64,000 bases of DNA from Verrucosispora sp. WMMD573. Lineage in GTDB: Bacteria > Actinomycetota > Actinomycetes > Mycobacteriales > Micromonosporaceae. Where the stretch lies: assembly GCF_027497175.1 (NCBI RefSeq), contig NZ_CP114901.1, forward strand, positions 2,790,001 to 2,854,000, in the 5' to 3' direction. Shown here one piece after another: positions 9,561-17,785 of the stretch. The stretch's first letter is position 1, and each line of letters begins with the position of its first letter. The notes under the pieces are model-generated. The model saw only the letters and a list, made by a program, of their open reading frames with translations. It did not search any database and was not told the origin of the DNA. A program made the translations under genes and the position numbers.

Positions 9561-9594
9561 GTTGCGCCGGCCGGTGCCTGACGAAGGGATCACC

Positions 9595-11178
9595 ATGACG
9601 TTTCAGGTCTACGACACCACGCTGCGCGACGGCGCCCAGCGCGAGGGGCTCAGCTACTCGGTGGTCGACAAGCTCGCGGTGGCGCGGCTGCTCGACGAGT
9701 TCGGTGTCGGGTTCATCGAGGGCGGCTGGCCGGGCGCGGTGCCGAAGGACACGGAGTTCTTCCGTCGGGCGGGCACCGAACTCGACCTCAGGCACGCGGT
9801 GCTCGTCGCGTTCGGCGCCACCCGCCGGGCCGGTGCGGTGGCCGCCGACGACCCGCAGGTGCGGGGTCTGCTCGACGCACAGACCCCGGCGATCGCCCTG
9901 GTCGCCAAGGCCGACCTGCGGCACGTCGAGCGGGCGCTGCGCACCACCGCCAAGGAGAACCTGGCGATGATCCACGACACGGTGGCCCACCTGGTCGCCG
10001 AGGGACGGCGGGTCTTCGTCGACGGCGAACACAGCTTCGACGGCTACCGCCACGACCCGGCGTACACCGCGTCGGTGGTGGAGACCGCACTCGCGGCGGG
10101 CGCCGAGCGGTTCGTGCTCTGCGACACCAATGGTGGAATGCTGCCGTCCCAGGTGACCGCCGCCATCGTCGACCTCACCGATCGGATCGGCGTCGCGCCG
10201 GAGCTGCTCGGCATGCACGCCCAGAACGACACCGCCTGCGCGGTGGCCAACACCATCGCCGCCGTCGAGGTCGGGGTCCAGCACGTGCAGGGCACCGCGA
10301 ACGGGTACGGCGAGCGGCCCGGCAACGCCGACATCTTCGCGGTCGTCGCGAACCTCCAACTCAAGCTCGGGCTGCCGGTCCTACCGGAGGGCTGCCTGGA
10401 GCAGATGGTGCGGGTCTCCCACGCCATCGCCGAGATCGCCAACATCGCCCCCGACACCCACCAGGCGTACGCCGGGGCTGCGGCCTTCGCTCACAAGGCG
10501 GGCCTGCACGCGAGCGCGATCAAGGTGGATCCGCTGCTCTACAACCACGTGGAGCCCGGGGTGGTCGGCAACGACATGCGGATCCTGGTCACCGAGATGG
10601 CCGGCCGGGCCAGCATCGAGCTGAAGAGCCGCGAGCTGGGGTTGGATCTGGCCGGCCATCCGGAGACCCTGTCCCGGGTCACCAGCCGGGTCAAGGAACT
10701 GGAGGCCGGCGGGTGGTCGTTCGAGGCCGCCGACGCCTCGTTCGAGCTGCTGGTCCGCTCCGAGCTGCCGGACGCCGCGCCGGTGCGGCCGTTCGCGCTG
10801 GAGTCGTACCGGGTGCTGGTCGAGCACCGCGAGGACGGCTCGGTCGTCTCCGAGGCGACCGTCAAGATCCGGGTACGCGGTGAACGGGTGATCGCCACGG
10901 CCGAGGGCAACGGACCGGTCAACGCGTTGGACGAGGCGCTCCGCGTCGGCCTCGGCCGGCACTACCCGGAGCTGCGGGACTTCGAGCTGGCCGACTACAA
11001 GGTGCGGATCCTGGAGGGAAGCCACGGCACCGGCGCGGTGACCCGGGTACTTGTCGAGACGGCCGACGGGCGGGGCGGTGGCTGGACCACCGTCGGCGTA
11101 CACCCCAACGTGGTCGAGGCGAGCTGGCACGCCCTGGTCGACGCGCTCACCTACGGCCTGGACCGCGCCCGGGTCTAG
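9595..11178 (+). CDS. cimA: citramalate synthase
   Basis: 527 residues from ATG 9595 (GACGAAGGGATCACC upstream). Condenses pyruvate and acetyl-CoA to (R)-citramalate, the entry to 2-ketobutyrate and isoleucine that bypasses threonine deaminase. The HMGL-type TIM barrel (1-280) shows YDTTLRDGAQREG with its metal-binding Asp and Arg, FIEGGWPGAVPKD, and the HAQNDTACAVANT and GTANGYGERPGNAD metal His/Asn segments. A linker (about 300-400) and a LeuA-type dimerisation/allosteric domain at the C-terminus (about 400-520) follow. The FIEGGWPG motif and 530-residue length favour citramalate synthase over isopropylmalate synthase, which is longer in actinobacteria. Controlled by the attenuator just upstream. 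Confidence 0.93.
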   Translation: MTFQVYDTTLRDGAQREGLSYSVVDKLAVARLLDEFGVGFIEGGWPGAVPKDTEFFRRAGTELDLRHAVLVAFGATRRAGAVAADDPQVRGLLDAQTPAIALVAKADLRHVERALRTTAKENLAMIHDTVAHLVAEGRRVFVDGEHSFDGYRHDPAYTASVVETALAAGAERFVLCDTNGGMLPSQVTAAIVDLTDRIGVAPELLGMHAQNDTACAVANTIAAVEVGVQHVQGTANGYGERPGNADIFAVVANLQLKLGLPVLPEGCLEQMVRVSHAIAEIANIAPDTHQAYAGAAAFAHKAGLHASAIKVDPLLYNHVEPGVVGNDMRILVTEMAGRASIELKSRELGLDLAGHPETLSRVTSRVKELEAGGWSFEAADASFELLVRSELPDAAPVRPFALESYRVLVEHREDGSVVSEATVKIRVRGERVIATAEGNGPVNALDEALRVGLGRHYPELRDFELADYKVRILEGSHGTGAVTRVLVETADGRGGGWTTVGVHPNVVEASWHALVDALTYGLDRARV

Positions 11179-11197
11179 TGTCTGCCGCCCCCGTGGC

Positions 11198-12214
11198 CTA
11201 CCGGCCCTCGGCAGTGGGTAGCCGCAGCTCGGCGAGGACCATGCGGTGGTCGCTGCCGGGCAACGGGTGGACCGTCAAGTCCCGCACGGCGATGCGACGG
11301 TCCACCAGCACGTGGTCGATCACCACGGGCGGGATGAGGTCGCCGTCGTACGGCCCCCAGGTGCCGGTGAGTCCGGCGCCGACCGAGGCGGCGGCATCGA
11401 CATAGCCGGTGTCGATCAGGGTGCGCAGCGGACCGTGGTCGAGCGTGGCGTTGAAGTCCCCGGCGAGGACGCTCAACGGTCCGTCGGGAGTGGCCGTCGG
11501 CTGGGCGGCCAGGTCGGCCTGCCAGGCGTCCACCTGGTCGATCGCGTACGGGGCCGCTGGGTGCGCCGACTCGACGCGTACCGGGGGTGCGCCGGGCACC
11601 GCGACGGTCGCGTACGCCTGCGTGAAGCCCCAGGCGCCGCGCAGCTGACGGATGCCGCCGTCGCTGAGCGGGTGACGGGCGTAGAGCCCGGAGCCGGGGG
11701 TGCCGACGACCGGGTTGAGCTGACGGTGCGCCAGCAGCCGGTCGAGGCCGAGCCGGTCCAGCTCGGCCTCGACCGCCGGCGTGAGTTCCTGCACGAGCAG
11801 CAGGTCGACCTGCCGGCTGCGCACCAGCTCCAGCACCGCCGCCGGATCGGCGGCACCGGCGAGCAGATTGGCGGTGAGCACCCGCACGGTCGGTCCGGCG
11901 ACGTCCGGCTGCGGCGCGGGCAGGGCGCGGGGAGCCACCAGCGCGACCAGGGCGAGGGCGGTCAGCGCCGCGACGAACGTTGGGGCCCGGCGGTGCAGGG
12001 CGAGCGCGAGCACCAGCGGGGCCAGGCTCCCGAGCGTCACGTACGGCGTGAACGCCAACGCCTGCACCAGCGGTCCCTGGTCCAGACCGAACGACCGCGC
12101 CAGCACCCACCCGGCACCCGGCGCGACGACCAGCCAGCAGAGCAGGCTGATACTTGACGGCCGGCAGACCCGGCGACCGTTGGTGATCTCCACGGCACGC
12201 AGATTACTGAACAT
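11198..12214 (-). CDS. membrane-anchored endonuclease/exonuclease/phosphatase family protein
   Basis: 338 residues from ATG 12214; 25 more residues are possible to 12289. Three hydrophobic segments in the first 115 residues (SISLLCWLVVAPGAGWVLA, ALAFTPYVTLGSLAPLVLALAL, FVAALTALALVALVAP) anchor a C-terminal EEP (DNase I-like) domain outside the membrane. EEP signatures: VRVLTANLL, LLLVQELTP (catalytic Glu), VLAGDFNATLDH, DHVLVDR and PGSDHRMVLAEL (catalytic Asp-His). Similar membrane EEP proteins are common in actinobacteria; the substrate (nucleic acid, nucleotide or phosphoester) is unknown. A second gene of this type is at 27181-29091. Convergent with cimA, 19 bases apart. Confidence 0.85.
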   Translation of the reverse strand: MFSNLRAVEITNGRRVCRPSSISLLCWLVVAPGAGWVLARSFGLDQGPLVQALAFTPYVTLGSLAPLVLALALHRRAPTFVAALTALALVALVAPRALPAPQPDVAGPTVRVLTANLLAGAADPAAVLELVRSRQVDLLLVQELTPAVEAELDRLGLDRLLAHRQLNPVVGTPGSGLYARHPLSDGGIRQLRGAWGFTQAYATVAVPGAPPVRVESAHPAAPYAIDQVDAWQADLAAQPTATPDGPLSVLAGDFNATLDHGPLRTLIDTGYVDAAASVGAGLTGTWGPYDGDLIPPVVIDHVLVDRRIAVRDLTVHPLPGSDHRMVLAELRLPTAEGR

Positions 12215-12618
12215 CGCCCGATGGGCACGCCCGAGCACGCCCCGGCGTCGGGGCGCCCAGCCCGAGCGTCCCCGAGGAAGATCCGCCAACAGCTTCCAGA
12301 ATCGATTTCGCGATTGCCGGCACCTTCACTTTTCGCTGATTGCCGGCGCTGATCAGACAACTCGCCGACAGTATTTGCACTATTGACCCACGGCATTTTT
12401 CGGTGCTACGTTTCAGCTGCTCAGGAGGCCGCGTTCTGGCGATAATCCCCAGCTCAGGGCGCATCACAGTCGACAAGCGGGATACGTCTGCGGGTGCGCT
12501 CCCGGGCGCAATGTGCAGGCGGTGAGCGCTCATTGTCGCCCGACTCGAAAATGGCAACAACCGACCCCGTATGCCACGGGTCGGCCGTATTTCCACGCCC
12601 GAAAAAGGGAGACCCGTC
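12215..12618. other. 404-base intergenic region with a divergent promoter area
   Basis: Separates the EEP gene from the small secreted-protein gene. It is AT-richer than its surroundings around 12,300-12,430 and holds the clear promoter at 12383-12412. Near 12,561-12,584 an imperfect stem (CCGACCCCGT / ACGGGTCGG) lies in the 5' untranslated region of the secreted-protein gene and could affect mRNA stability or translation. No ORF of convincing quality seen. Confidence 0.5.
12383..12412 (+). promoter_or_regulatory. housekeeping-type promoter for the secreted protein gene
   Basis: TTGACC (12383-12388), an 18-base spacer and TACGTT (12407-12412) match the actinobacterial vegetative sigma consensus (TTGACN, 16-18, TANNNT). 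It implies a 5' untranslated region of about 200 bases before the gene at 12619. Confidence 0.6.
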
Positions 12619-13116
12619 ATGACCAGATTGTTCCGACGTAAGACGGCTGCGGTGGCGATCGCGGCCCTGGCGCTCGCCCTGGCCGGCGGCGGCATCGCCG
12701 TGGCGAAGCCGACCGCCGAGTCGGCCCAGCCCACCGCCCGCTCCGCCCAGCAGCCGGCCGTCACCACGGCCTCGCTGAACAGCGCGAAGGCCACCCTCGC
12801 CAAGGGTGACGGGATGAGCGCCCAGGCCGTGAGCGGCTTCTACGCCACGGCGGTCAACGCCAACGGCACCAAGGCCCGCGGCGCCGGCGTTGTCATCAAG
12901 TACGGCGTCGGGGAGTACGAGGTGCAGTTCGGCAGCAACGTCACCAACGGCATCTACGTGGCGACGATCGGTCGGCCGGACTCGTGCTGTGTCCCGCCCG
13001 CCGGTGAGATCTCGGTCGCGCGGCGGCTGCTCACCCCGAGCGCGGTCTTCATCCAGACCCGCGACTCCGCAGGTGTCCCCGCCGACCTGCCGTTCTACCT
13101 CCTCGTGCACCGCTGA
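12619..13116 (+). CDS. small secreted protein of unknown function
   Basis: 165 residues from ATG 12619, preceded by AAAAGGGAGA. The N-terminus RLFRRKTAAVAIAALALALAGGGIAVAK is a classical Sec signal peptide with cleavage likely after about residue 30. After an Ala/Gln/Ser-rich linker, the mature domain (about 75-165) has ARGAGVVIKYGVGEYEVQFGSNVTNGIY, a Cys-Cys pair (DSCCVPPAGEI) and AVFIQTRDSAGVPADLPFYLLV. Similar beta-rich domains occur in other secreted actinobacterial proteins, but I know of no assigned function. It has its own strong promoter and terminator, so it is a stand-alone and probably well expressed gene. Confidence 0.8.
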   Translation: MTRLFRRKTAAVAIAALALALAGGGIAVAKPTAESAQPTARSAQQPAVTTASLNSAKATLAKGDGMSAQAVSGFYATAVNANGTKARGAGVVIKYGVGEYEVQFGSNVTNGIYVATIGRPDSCCVPPAGEISVARRLLTPSAVFIQTRDSAGVPADLPFYLLVHR

Positions 13117-13128
13117 ACCGTGCCCGGT

Positions 13129-13160
13129 CACCGGCCTCCGTCGCTCGACGGAGGCCGGTG
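13129..13160 (+). terminator. strong stem-loop after the secreted protein gene
   Basis: CACCGGCCTCCGTCG (13129-13143) is fully complementary to CGACGGAGGCCGGTG (13146-13160), giving a stem of about 14 base pairs with a tiny loop, 12 bases after the stop. Confidence 0.7.
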
Positions 13161-13361
13161 TCGTGCCGGGCCCGTGCTGGCGGGCCAGCGGAGGACGCCC
13201 GACTACCGCCGTTGCCGAAGGTGACGGTGGCTGCGGGTGCGGTGGCCCTCCAGGGACCGGCCGCAGGTGCTGTCCGGTAATGGGGCCGATCACGTGTTCT
13301 GGGCGGCGGAGGGCCGGAAATTCCGACGTTTGTCCGCCGGTCGGCTCGGGAAGCAAGCACC

Positions 13362-14411
13362 GTGACGGACATCTCGGACACCATGGCCAGCCTGCCCACC
13401 CCGGCCGATCCGGACGCGACCGCGGCGCAGTTGGACCAGACGCTCTTCGAGGTCAAACGCGTGATCGTCGGGCAGGATCGGCTCGTCGAACGCCTCCTGG
13501 TCGCGTTGCTCGCCGACGGGCACTGCCTGCTGGAGGGCGTACCGGGAGTGGCCAAGACCCTCGCCGCGCAGACCCTCGCGACTGTGGTCGGTGGCAGCTT
13601 CTCCCGCATCCAGTTCACTCCCGACCTCGTGCCCTCCGACATCGTCGGCACCCGGATCTACCGCGCCTCGAAGGAGAGCTTCGACGTGGAACTGGGTCCG
13701 GTGATGGCGAACCTGGTGCTGGCGGACGAGATCAACCGAGCGCCGGCGAAGGTGCAGTCGGCGTTGCTGGAGGCGATGGCCGAGCGCCAGGTGTCGATCG
13801 GCGGTCGCAGCCACCCGGTACCGGAGCCGTTCCTGGTGCTGGCCACCCAGAACCCCATCGAATCGGAAGGGGTCTACCAGCTGCCGGAGGCGCAGCGGGA
13901 CCGCTTTCTCATGAAGATCGTTGTCGACTACCCGGACGTCGCCGACGAGTTGGCCATTCTCTACCGGATGAGCGCCGACCGTCCCCGGGCGCACCGGGTG
14001 CTCGGCCCGGACCGGCTGCGCGAGTTCCAGCATCAGGCCAGGCAGGTGTTCGTCCATCACGCCATCGCCGAGTACGTGGTCCGGCTCATCCTCGCCACCC
14101 GTGAACCGGGCCGGTTCGGGTTGCCGGAGATGGCCGGGCTGCTCGCCTACGGTGCCAGTCCCCGCGCCACCCTCGGCCTGGTCGCGGCCGCCCGCGCCCA
14201 GGCCCTGCTCCGGGGACGGGGCTACGTCCTGCCCGACGACGTCCGGGAACTCGCCGTGGAGGTACTGGCTCACCGGCTGGTCCTCTCCTTCGACGCGGTC
14301 GCCGACGGGGTCAGCGCCGACTGGGTCGTCCATCGGCTGGTCGAGGCGGTTCCGCCGCCCCGGGTGGCCACCGCCAGGCCGAAGTACGCGGCCGACCTGG
14401 CAGTCGCCTGA
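13362..14411 (+). CDS. MoxR-family AAA+ ATPase
   Basis: 349 residues, GTG start. MoxR ATPases act as chaperones that assemble or activate partner proteins, often VWA-domain proteins encoded beside them. Walker A: LLEGVPGVAKT (about residue 60). Walker B: LVLADEINRAPAKVQSALLEAMAE. Sensor 1: FLVLATQNPIESEGVYQLPEAQRDRFL. The C-terminal lid domain runs from about residue 210, with SPRATLGLVAAARAQALLRGRGYVLPDDV. It overlaps the next gene by one base and starts a four-gene cluster (MoxR, DUF58, VWA, serine protease). No signal peptide; cytoplasmic. Confidence 0.93.
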   Translation: MTDISDTMASLPTPADPDATAAQLDQTLFEVKRVIVGQDRLVERLLVALLADGHCLLEGVPGVAKTLAAQTLATVVGGSFSRIQFTPDLVPSDIVGTRIYRASKESFDVELGPVMANLVLADEINRAPAKVQSALLEAMAERQVSIGGRSHPVPEPFLVLATQNPIESEGVYQLPEAQRDRFLMKIVVDYPDVADELAILYRMSADRPRAHRVLGPDRLREFQHQARQVFVHHAIAEYVVRLILATREPGRFGLPEMAGLLAYGASPRATLGLVAAARAQALLRGRGYVLPDDVRELAVEVLAHRLVLSFDAVADGVSADWVVHRLVEAVPPPRVATARPKYAADLAVA

Positions 14412-15427
14412 TGGGCCGCCGGAACCCCACGCCGCCCGTGGCGGCGGACCCGATGCTCACCGATCTCACCCCGGACCAGCGGTTGCGGCGGCTGGAACTC
14501 ACGGTGACCCGGCGCCTCGACGGTCTGTTGCACGGCGAGCGACATGGTCTGCTGCCCGGCCCGGGCAGCGAACCGGCGGGCAGCCGCGAGTACCGGCCAG
14601 GCGAGGACGAGGTGCGCCGGATGGACTGGTCGGTGACCGCCCGTACCGCGGTGCCGCACGTGCGGGAGGTGGACGCCGACCGGGAGCTGACCACCTGGCT
14701 GCTGGTCGACGCCAGTCCCAGCATGGAGTACGGCACCGCCGAGTTGGACAAGCGCGAGCTGGCGGTGGCTGCGGTCGCCACCATCGGCTTCCTCACCGCC
14801 GGACCGGGCAACCGGCTCGGTGCGCAGGTGCTCACGCCCCACGGGCTGCACCGGGTGCCCGCCCGCGGCGGGCGTACCCACCTGTTCGGGCTGCTGCGCG
14901 CGTTGCTGGGCGCACCTCGGGTCCGCGACCACCCGGACGGCGCGCCCGAGGCCGCGCCCGCCGCCGGGCTGGCTGACGCGCTGGCCGAGGTGCTGCGGGT
15001 CGCCCACCGGCGTGGTCTGGTGGTGGTGGTCTCCGATTTCCTCGACGGCCTGCCCGACGATGCCCGGCTGCCGGCCGGGTGGGAGCGTCCGCTCCGTCGG
15101 CTCACGGTGCGCCACCAGGTGCTCGCGGTCGAGGTCACCGACCCTCGCGAGTGGGAACTGCCGGACGTCGGTCTGATCACCCTGGTCGACCCGGAGACCG
15201 GCGAGCGCCGCGAGGTGTGGACCGGCGATCGCCACCTGCGTGAACGTTACGCGGCGGCGGCTGCCGCCCAACGTGACCAGGTCCGGCACGCCCTGCGCCG
15301 GGCCGGTGCGACGCACCTGGCGCTGCGTACCGACCGGGACTGGACCGTGGACATCGTTCGGCACGTGCACACGCAGCGCCGACTGGCGTCCGCACCGGCA
15401 CCGGCGCGACGGGGAGGTGCGGCGTGA
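14411..15427 (+). CDS. DUF58 domain protein
   Basis: 338 residues; its ATG overlaps the stop of the MoxR gene. The DUF58 signature SREYRPGEDEVRRMDWSVTARTAVPHVREVDADREL lies near residues 57-93, and the VWA-like metal site is LLVDASPSMEYG, a variant of DxSxS with an adjacent conserved Asp (VVVVSDFLD). DUF58 proteins accompany MoxR ATPases throughout bacteria. Their biochemical role is uncertain; the fold resembles a von Willebrand A domain. No transmembrane segment is visible, so this member is probably cytoplasmic or peripheral to the partner membrane protein that follows. Confidence 0.88.
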   Translation: MGRRNPTPPVAADPMLTDLTPDQRLRRLELTVTRRLDGLLHGERHGLLPGPGSEPAGSREYRPGEDEVRRMDWSVTARTAVPHVREVDADRELTTWLLVDASPSMEYGTAELDKRELAVAAVATIGFLTAGPGNRLGAQVLTPHGLHRVPARGGRTHLFGLLRALLGAPRVRDHPDGAPEAAPAAGLADALAEVLRVAHRRGLVVVVSDFLDGLPDDARLPAGWERPLRRLTVRHQVLAVEVTDPREWELPDVGLITLVDPETGERREVWTGDRHLRERYAAAAAAQRDQVRHALRRAGATHLALRTDRDWTVDIVRHVHTQRRLASAPAPARRGGAA

Positions 15428-16383
15428 TCTGGCAGTCACCCGTCCGGCTCTGGCTGCTGCTCGGCGTCCTCGCCCTGGCGGCGGCGTACCTGGTGGCGCA
15501 GCGGCGACGCAGCAGGTACGCGGTCCGCTTCACCAATCTGCGGTTGCTCGACCGGGTCGCACCCCGGCGTCCGACCTGGCGTCGGCACCTGCCGGCCGGC
15601 CTCTTCCTGGCGATGCTGGCCCTGCTCGTGGTCGGTTTCGCCCGTCCCACCGCCGAGGTCCGGGTGCCCCGGGAACGCGCCACCGTGATGGTGGCGGTGG
15701 ACGTCTCCACCTCGATGCTCGCCGGTGACGTCGAGCCGGACCGGCTCAGCGCGGCCAAGAGCGCCGCCCGGCGGTTCGCCGACGGCCTGCCCCGGGAGTT
15801 CAACGTGGGACTTGTCGCGTTCGCCGGCAGCGCGGCGGTGCTGGTGCCACCGGGCACCGACCGGGAAGCGCTGCACGACGGGATCGAACGGCTGGCCGAG
15901 GGGACGACGGGTGTGCAGGGCACCGCGATCGGCGAGGCGATCAGCACCTCGCTGGGTGCCGTGAAGGCGTTGGACGACAAGGCCGCGACCGAGCCGCCGC
16001 CGGCCCGGATCATCCTGCTCTCCGATGGTGCTAACACCTCGGGCATGGATCCGGTGGAGGCCGCCACCGAGGCGGTGGCCCTCGACGTACCGGTGCACAG
16101 CATCTCGTTCGGTACTCCGGGCGGCTTCGTCGACCGGGGCGGGCGGCCGATCCAGGTGCCGGTGGACGGGGAGACGCTGCGGGCCGTGGCCGAGCAGACC
16201 GGGGGCGGCTTCCACGAGGCCGCTACGAGCGCCGAACTGCGGGCCGTCTACGACGACATCGGCAGCTCGGTGGGTTGGCGCGAGGTGCGCCAGGACATCT
16301 CGGCCCGGTTCATCGGGCTCGGGTTGGTCTTCGCGATGGGCGCGGCGGTCGGCTCGATGCGCTGGTTCTCCCGCCTGCCCTGA
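15424..16383 (+). CDS. membrane VWA-domain protein (BatA-like)
   Basis: 319 residues; the GTG start overlaps the DUF58 stop by 4 bases (GTGA). An N-terminal hydrophobic segment (VRLWLLLGVLALAAAYLVA), a second at about 60-78 (LFLAMLALLVVGFARP), and a C-terminal one (FIGLGLVFAMGAAVGSM) frame a von Willebrand factor A domain with an intact MIDAS motif: DVSTSMLAGDV, the Thr in GTAIGEAI, and the Asp in LLSDGANTSG. This is the BatA/BatB layout. VWA domains bind proteins through a metal ion, and the MoxR ATPase upstream is the likely remodeller. The partner is unknown. Confidence 0.9.
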   Translation: MIWQSPVRLWLLLGVLALAAAYLVAQRRRSRYAVRFTNLRLLDRVAPRRPTWRRHLPAGLFLAMLALLVVGFARPTAEVRVPRERATVMVAVDVSTSMLAGDVEPDRLSAAKSAARRFADGLPREFNVGLVAFAGSAAVLVPPGTDREALHDGIERLAEGTTGVQGTAIGEAISTSLGAVKALDDKAATEPPPARIILLSDGANTSGMDPVEAATEAVALDVPVHSISFGTPGGFVDRGGRPIQVPVDGETLRAVAEQTGGGFHEAATSAELRAVYDDIGSSVGWREVRQDISARFIGLGLVFAMGAAVGSMRWFSRLP

Positions 16384-16443
16384 ATCCGACCGCCCGATCC
16401 GCGACAACGGCCGCAGCCGGCGGCACACGTGAGGAGCGTACGT

Positions 16444-17307
16444 ATGGCAGTGCAGACCGGACTGGGTGAGCCACGCGGGCCCTGGTTCGTCTCGCCCGAT
16501 CTCGACCCGGACGGGCGGGGCGGGTCGGACGCGGCGTCGCAGGCACGGGCGCGGCTGCTCGGCGGCTGGCGCCGCCGACTGCTGGCCGGGCTGGCGATGG
16601 TGTCCATCTCCGCCGGGTCGGGGGCGCTGGCCGGTGGTTGGGTGGCCGGTCGTGACGGCGTTGCGGGACCGTCCGCCGCCTCCGCAGCCCCGGTCCCGGC
16701 CGAATTGGTGACCGCTGCCGAGAAGACCGTGCCCGGCGTGGTGTCGGTGTTGGTGGGCGGAAACGCGAGTGGCTCGGCGAGCGGTTCGGGCTTCGCGGTC
16801 GACGCCGAGCAGCACATCATCACCAACGACCACATCATCGCCAAGGGCCGGGGCGGACCGGTGACCGTCGAACTGCCGGACGGCCGGCGGTTCGCGGCGG
16901 AGGTGGTGGGCCGGGAGCCGGGCAGTGATCTCGCGGTGCTCAAGGTGCCGGCGTCGGCCGGCCTCACGGCGCTGCCGCTGGCCAAGCCCGGTTCGACCCG
17001 GGTGGGCGAACCGGTGTTGGCGGTCGGGTCGCCACTGGGACTGCCCGGCACGGTCACCGCCGGCATCGTCAGCGCCTTGGACCGCCAGGTGCGGCTCGGC
17101 GACAACCGGCACCGGGCGGTGCAGACCGATGCCTCGATCAACCCCGGCAACTCGGGCGGACCACTTGTCAATGCCCGGGGCGAGGTGGTCGGGGTGAACA
17201 CCGCGATCGCGACCATCGACGGCAACGGCTCCATCGGTATCGGGTTCGCCATCCCGATCGAGCAGGTGCAGCAGACCGCCGACACGATCATCGGAAAGGG
17301 TGGCTGA
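16444..17307 (+). CDS. membrane-anchored trypsin-like serine protease (HtrA-type, no PDZ)
   Basis: 287 residues from ATG 16444, with GAGGAG just upstream. A cytoplasmic N-terminus of about 45 residues precedes one hydrophobic segment (LLAGLAMVSISAGSGALAGGWVAG), so the protease domain (about 85-287) is extracytoplasmic. Catalytic triad visible: His130 in ITNDHII, Asp162 in GSDLAVLKV, Ser237 in NPGNSGGPL. HtrA relatives usually carry a C-terminal PDZ domain; this one ends right after the protease domain. It lies 60 bases after the VWA gene on the same strand, so it may belong to the MoxR cluster as a regulated protease. Substrate unknown. Confidence 0.9.
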   Translation: MAVQTGLGEPRGPWFVSPDLDPDGRGGSDAASQARARLLGGWRRRLLAGLAMVSISAGSGALAGGWVAGRDGVAGPSAASAAPVPAELVTAAEKTVPGVVSVLVGGNASGSASGSGFAVDAEQHIITNDHIIAKGRGGPVTVELPDGRRFAAEVVGREPGSDLAVLKVPASAGLTALPLAKPGSTRVGEPVLAVGSPLGLPGTVTAGIVSALDRQVRLGDNRHRAVQTDASINPGNSGGPLVNARGEVVGVNTAIATIDGNGSIGIGFAIPIEQVQQTADTIIGKGG

Positions 17308-17415
17308 TTACCCAGAGCTACTGTCCGATTACGGGGAGATCGGGGCAACTGTCGGATTCCGGCGCTCGATGATCGGAGAATGGAAATATTACGCTCGGTA
17401 TGAATACTGGCGTGG

Positions 17416-17697
17416 GTGGAGCGTCCTCTCATCGCGGCCCTCCTGCTGGTGGGGCTCATCATCGGAAGTGGCGTCGGGTCGTCGTACGCGCGCGCCCGGC
17501 GGGGCTGGAACGACTATCAGGCGGCGAAGAAGACCGTGCCCGGAGCGCGTCGCGCCGCCTGGATGCTGATCAAAGTCGTCACCACGAAGGTCGGCGTCAT
17601 CGCCCTGCTCCTGGTCGGAGCGGTCGCGTACGCCGCCGTCGGTGGCAGCGACGAGCCGGCGCCGGCGCCGGCCCCGAGCAGCAGCGCGGACGAGTGA
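17416..17697 (+). CDS. small membrane protein, unknown function
   Basis: 93 residues, GTG start at 17416. Two hydrophobic segments (LIAALLLVGLIIGSGVG and VGVIALLLVGAVAYAAVGG) flank a basic region RARRGWNDYQAAKKTVPGARRAAWMLIK, and the C-terminus is an acidic Pro/Ala tail (DEPAPAPAPSSSADE). This suggests a hairpin-like inner-membrane protein with a positive loop in the cytoplasm. The gene has no strong ribosome binding site; a TATGAAT box at about 17399 lies close to the start, so the mRNA may be nearly leaderless. No family recognised. Confidence 0.65.
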   Translation: MERPLIAALLLVGLIIGSGVGSSYARARRGWNDYQAAKKTVPGARRAAWMLIKVVTTKVGVIALLLVGAVAYAAVGGSDEPAPAPAPSSSADE

Positions 17698-17785
17698 CCC
17701 GCCCGCTGACACCGGGTCCTTCAACTGAAGGTGTGCCCGCGGCGTTGGTGCGAACCCGTTCCGCACCCCGCGCTAGCCTCAGGGC

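Noticed and set aside
8824..10359. 511-codon reverse ORF extending from the PRC-barrel gene into cimA
   Set aside because: Only the part from ATG 9285 has a Shine-Dalgarno and domain content. The upstream part is antisense to cimA.
17318..17358. Direct repeats CTGTCCGATT and CTGTCGGATT upstream of the small membrane gene
   Set aside because: Two near copies 28 bases apart could be operator half-sites, but two short copies are too little to separate from chance.
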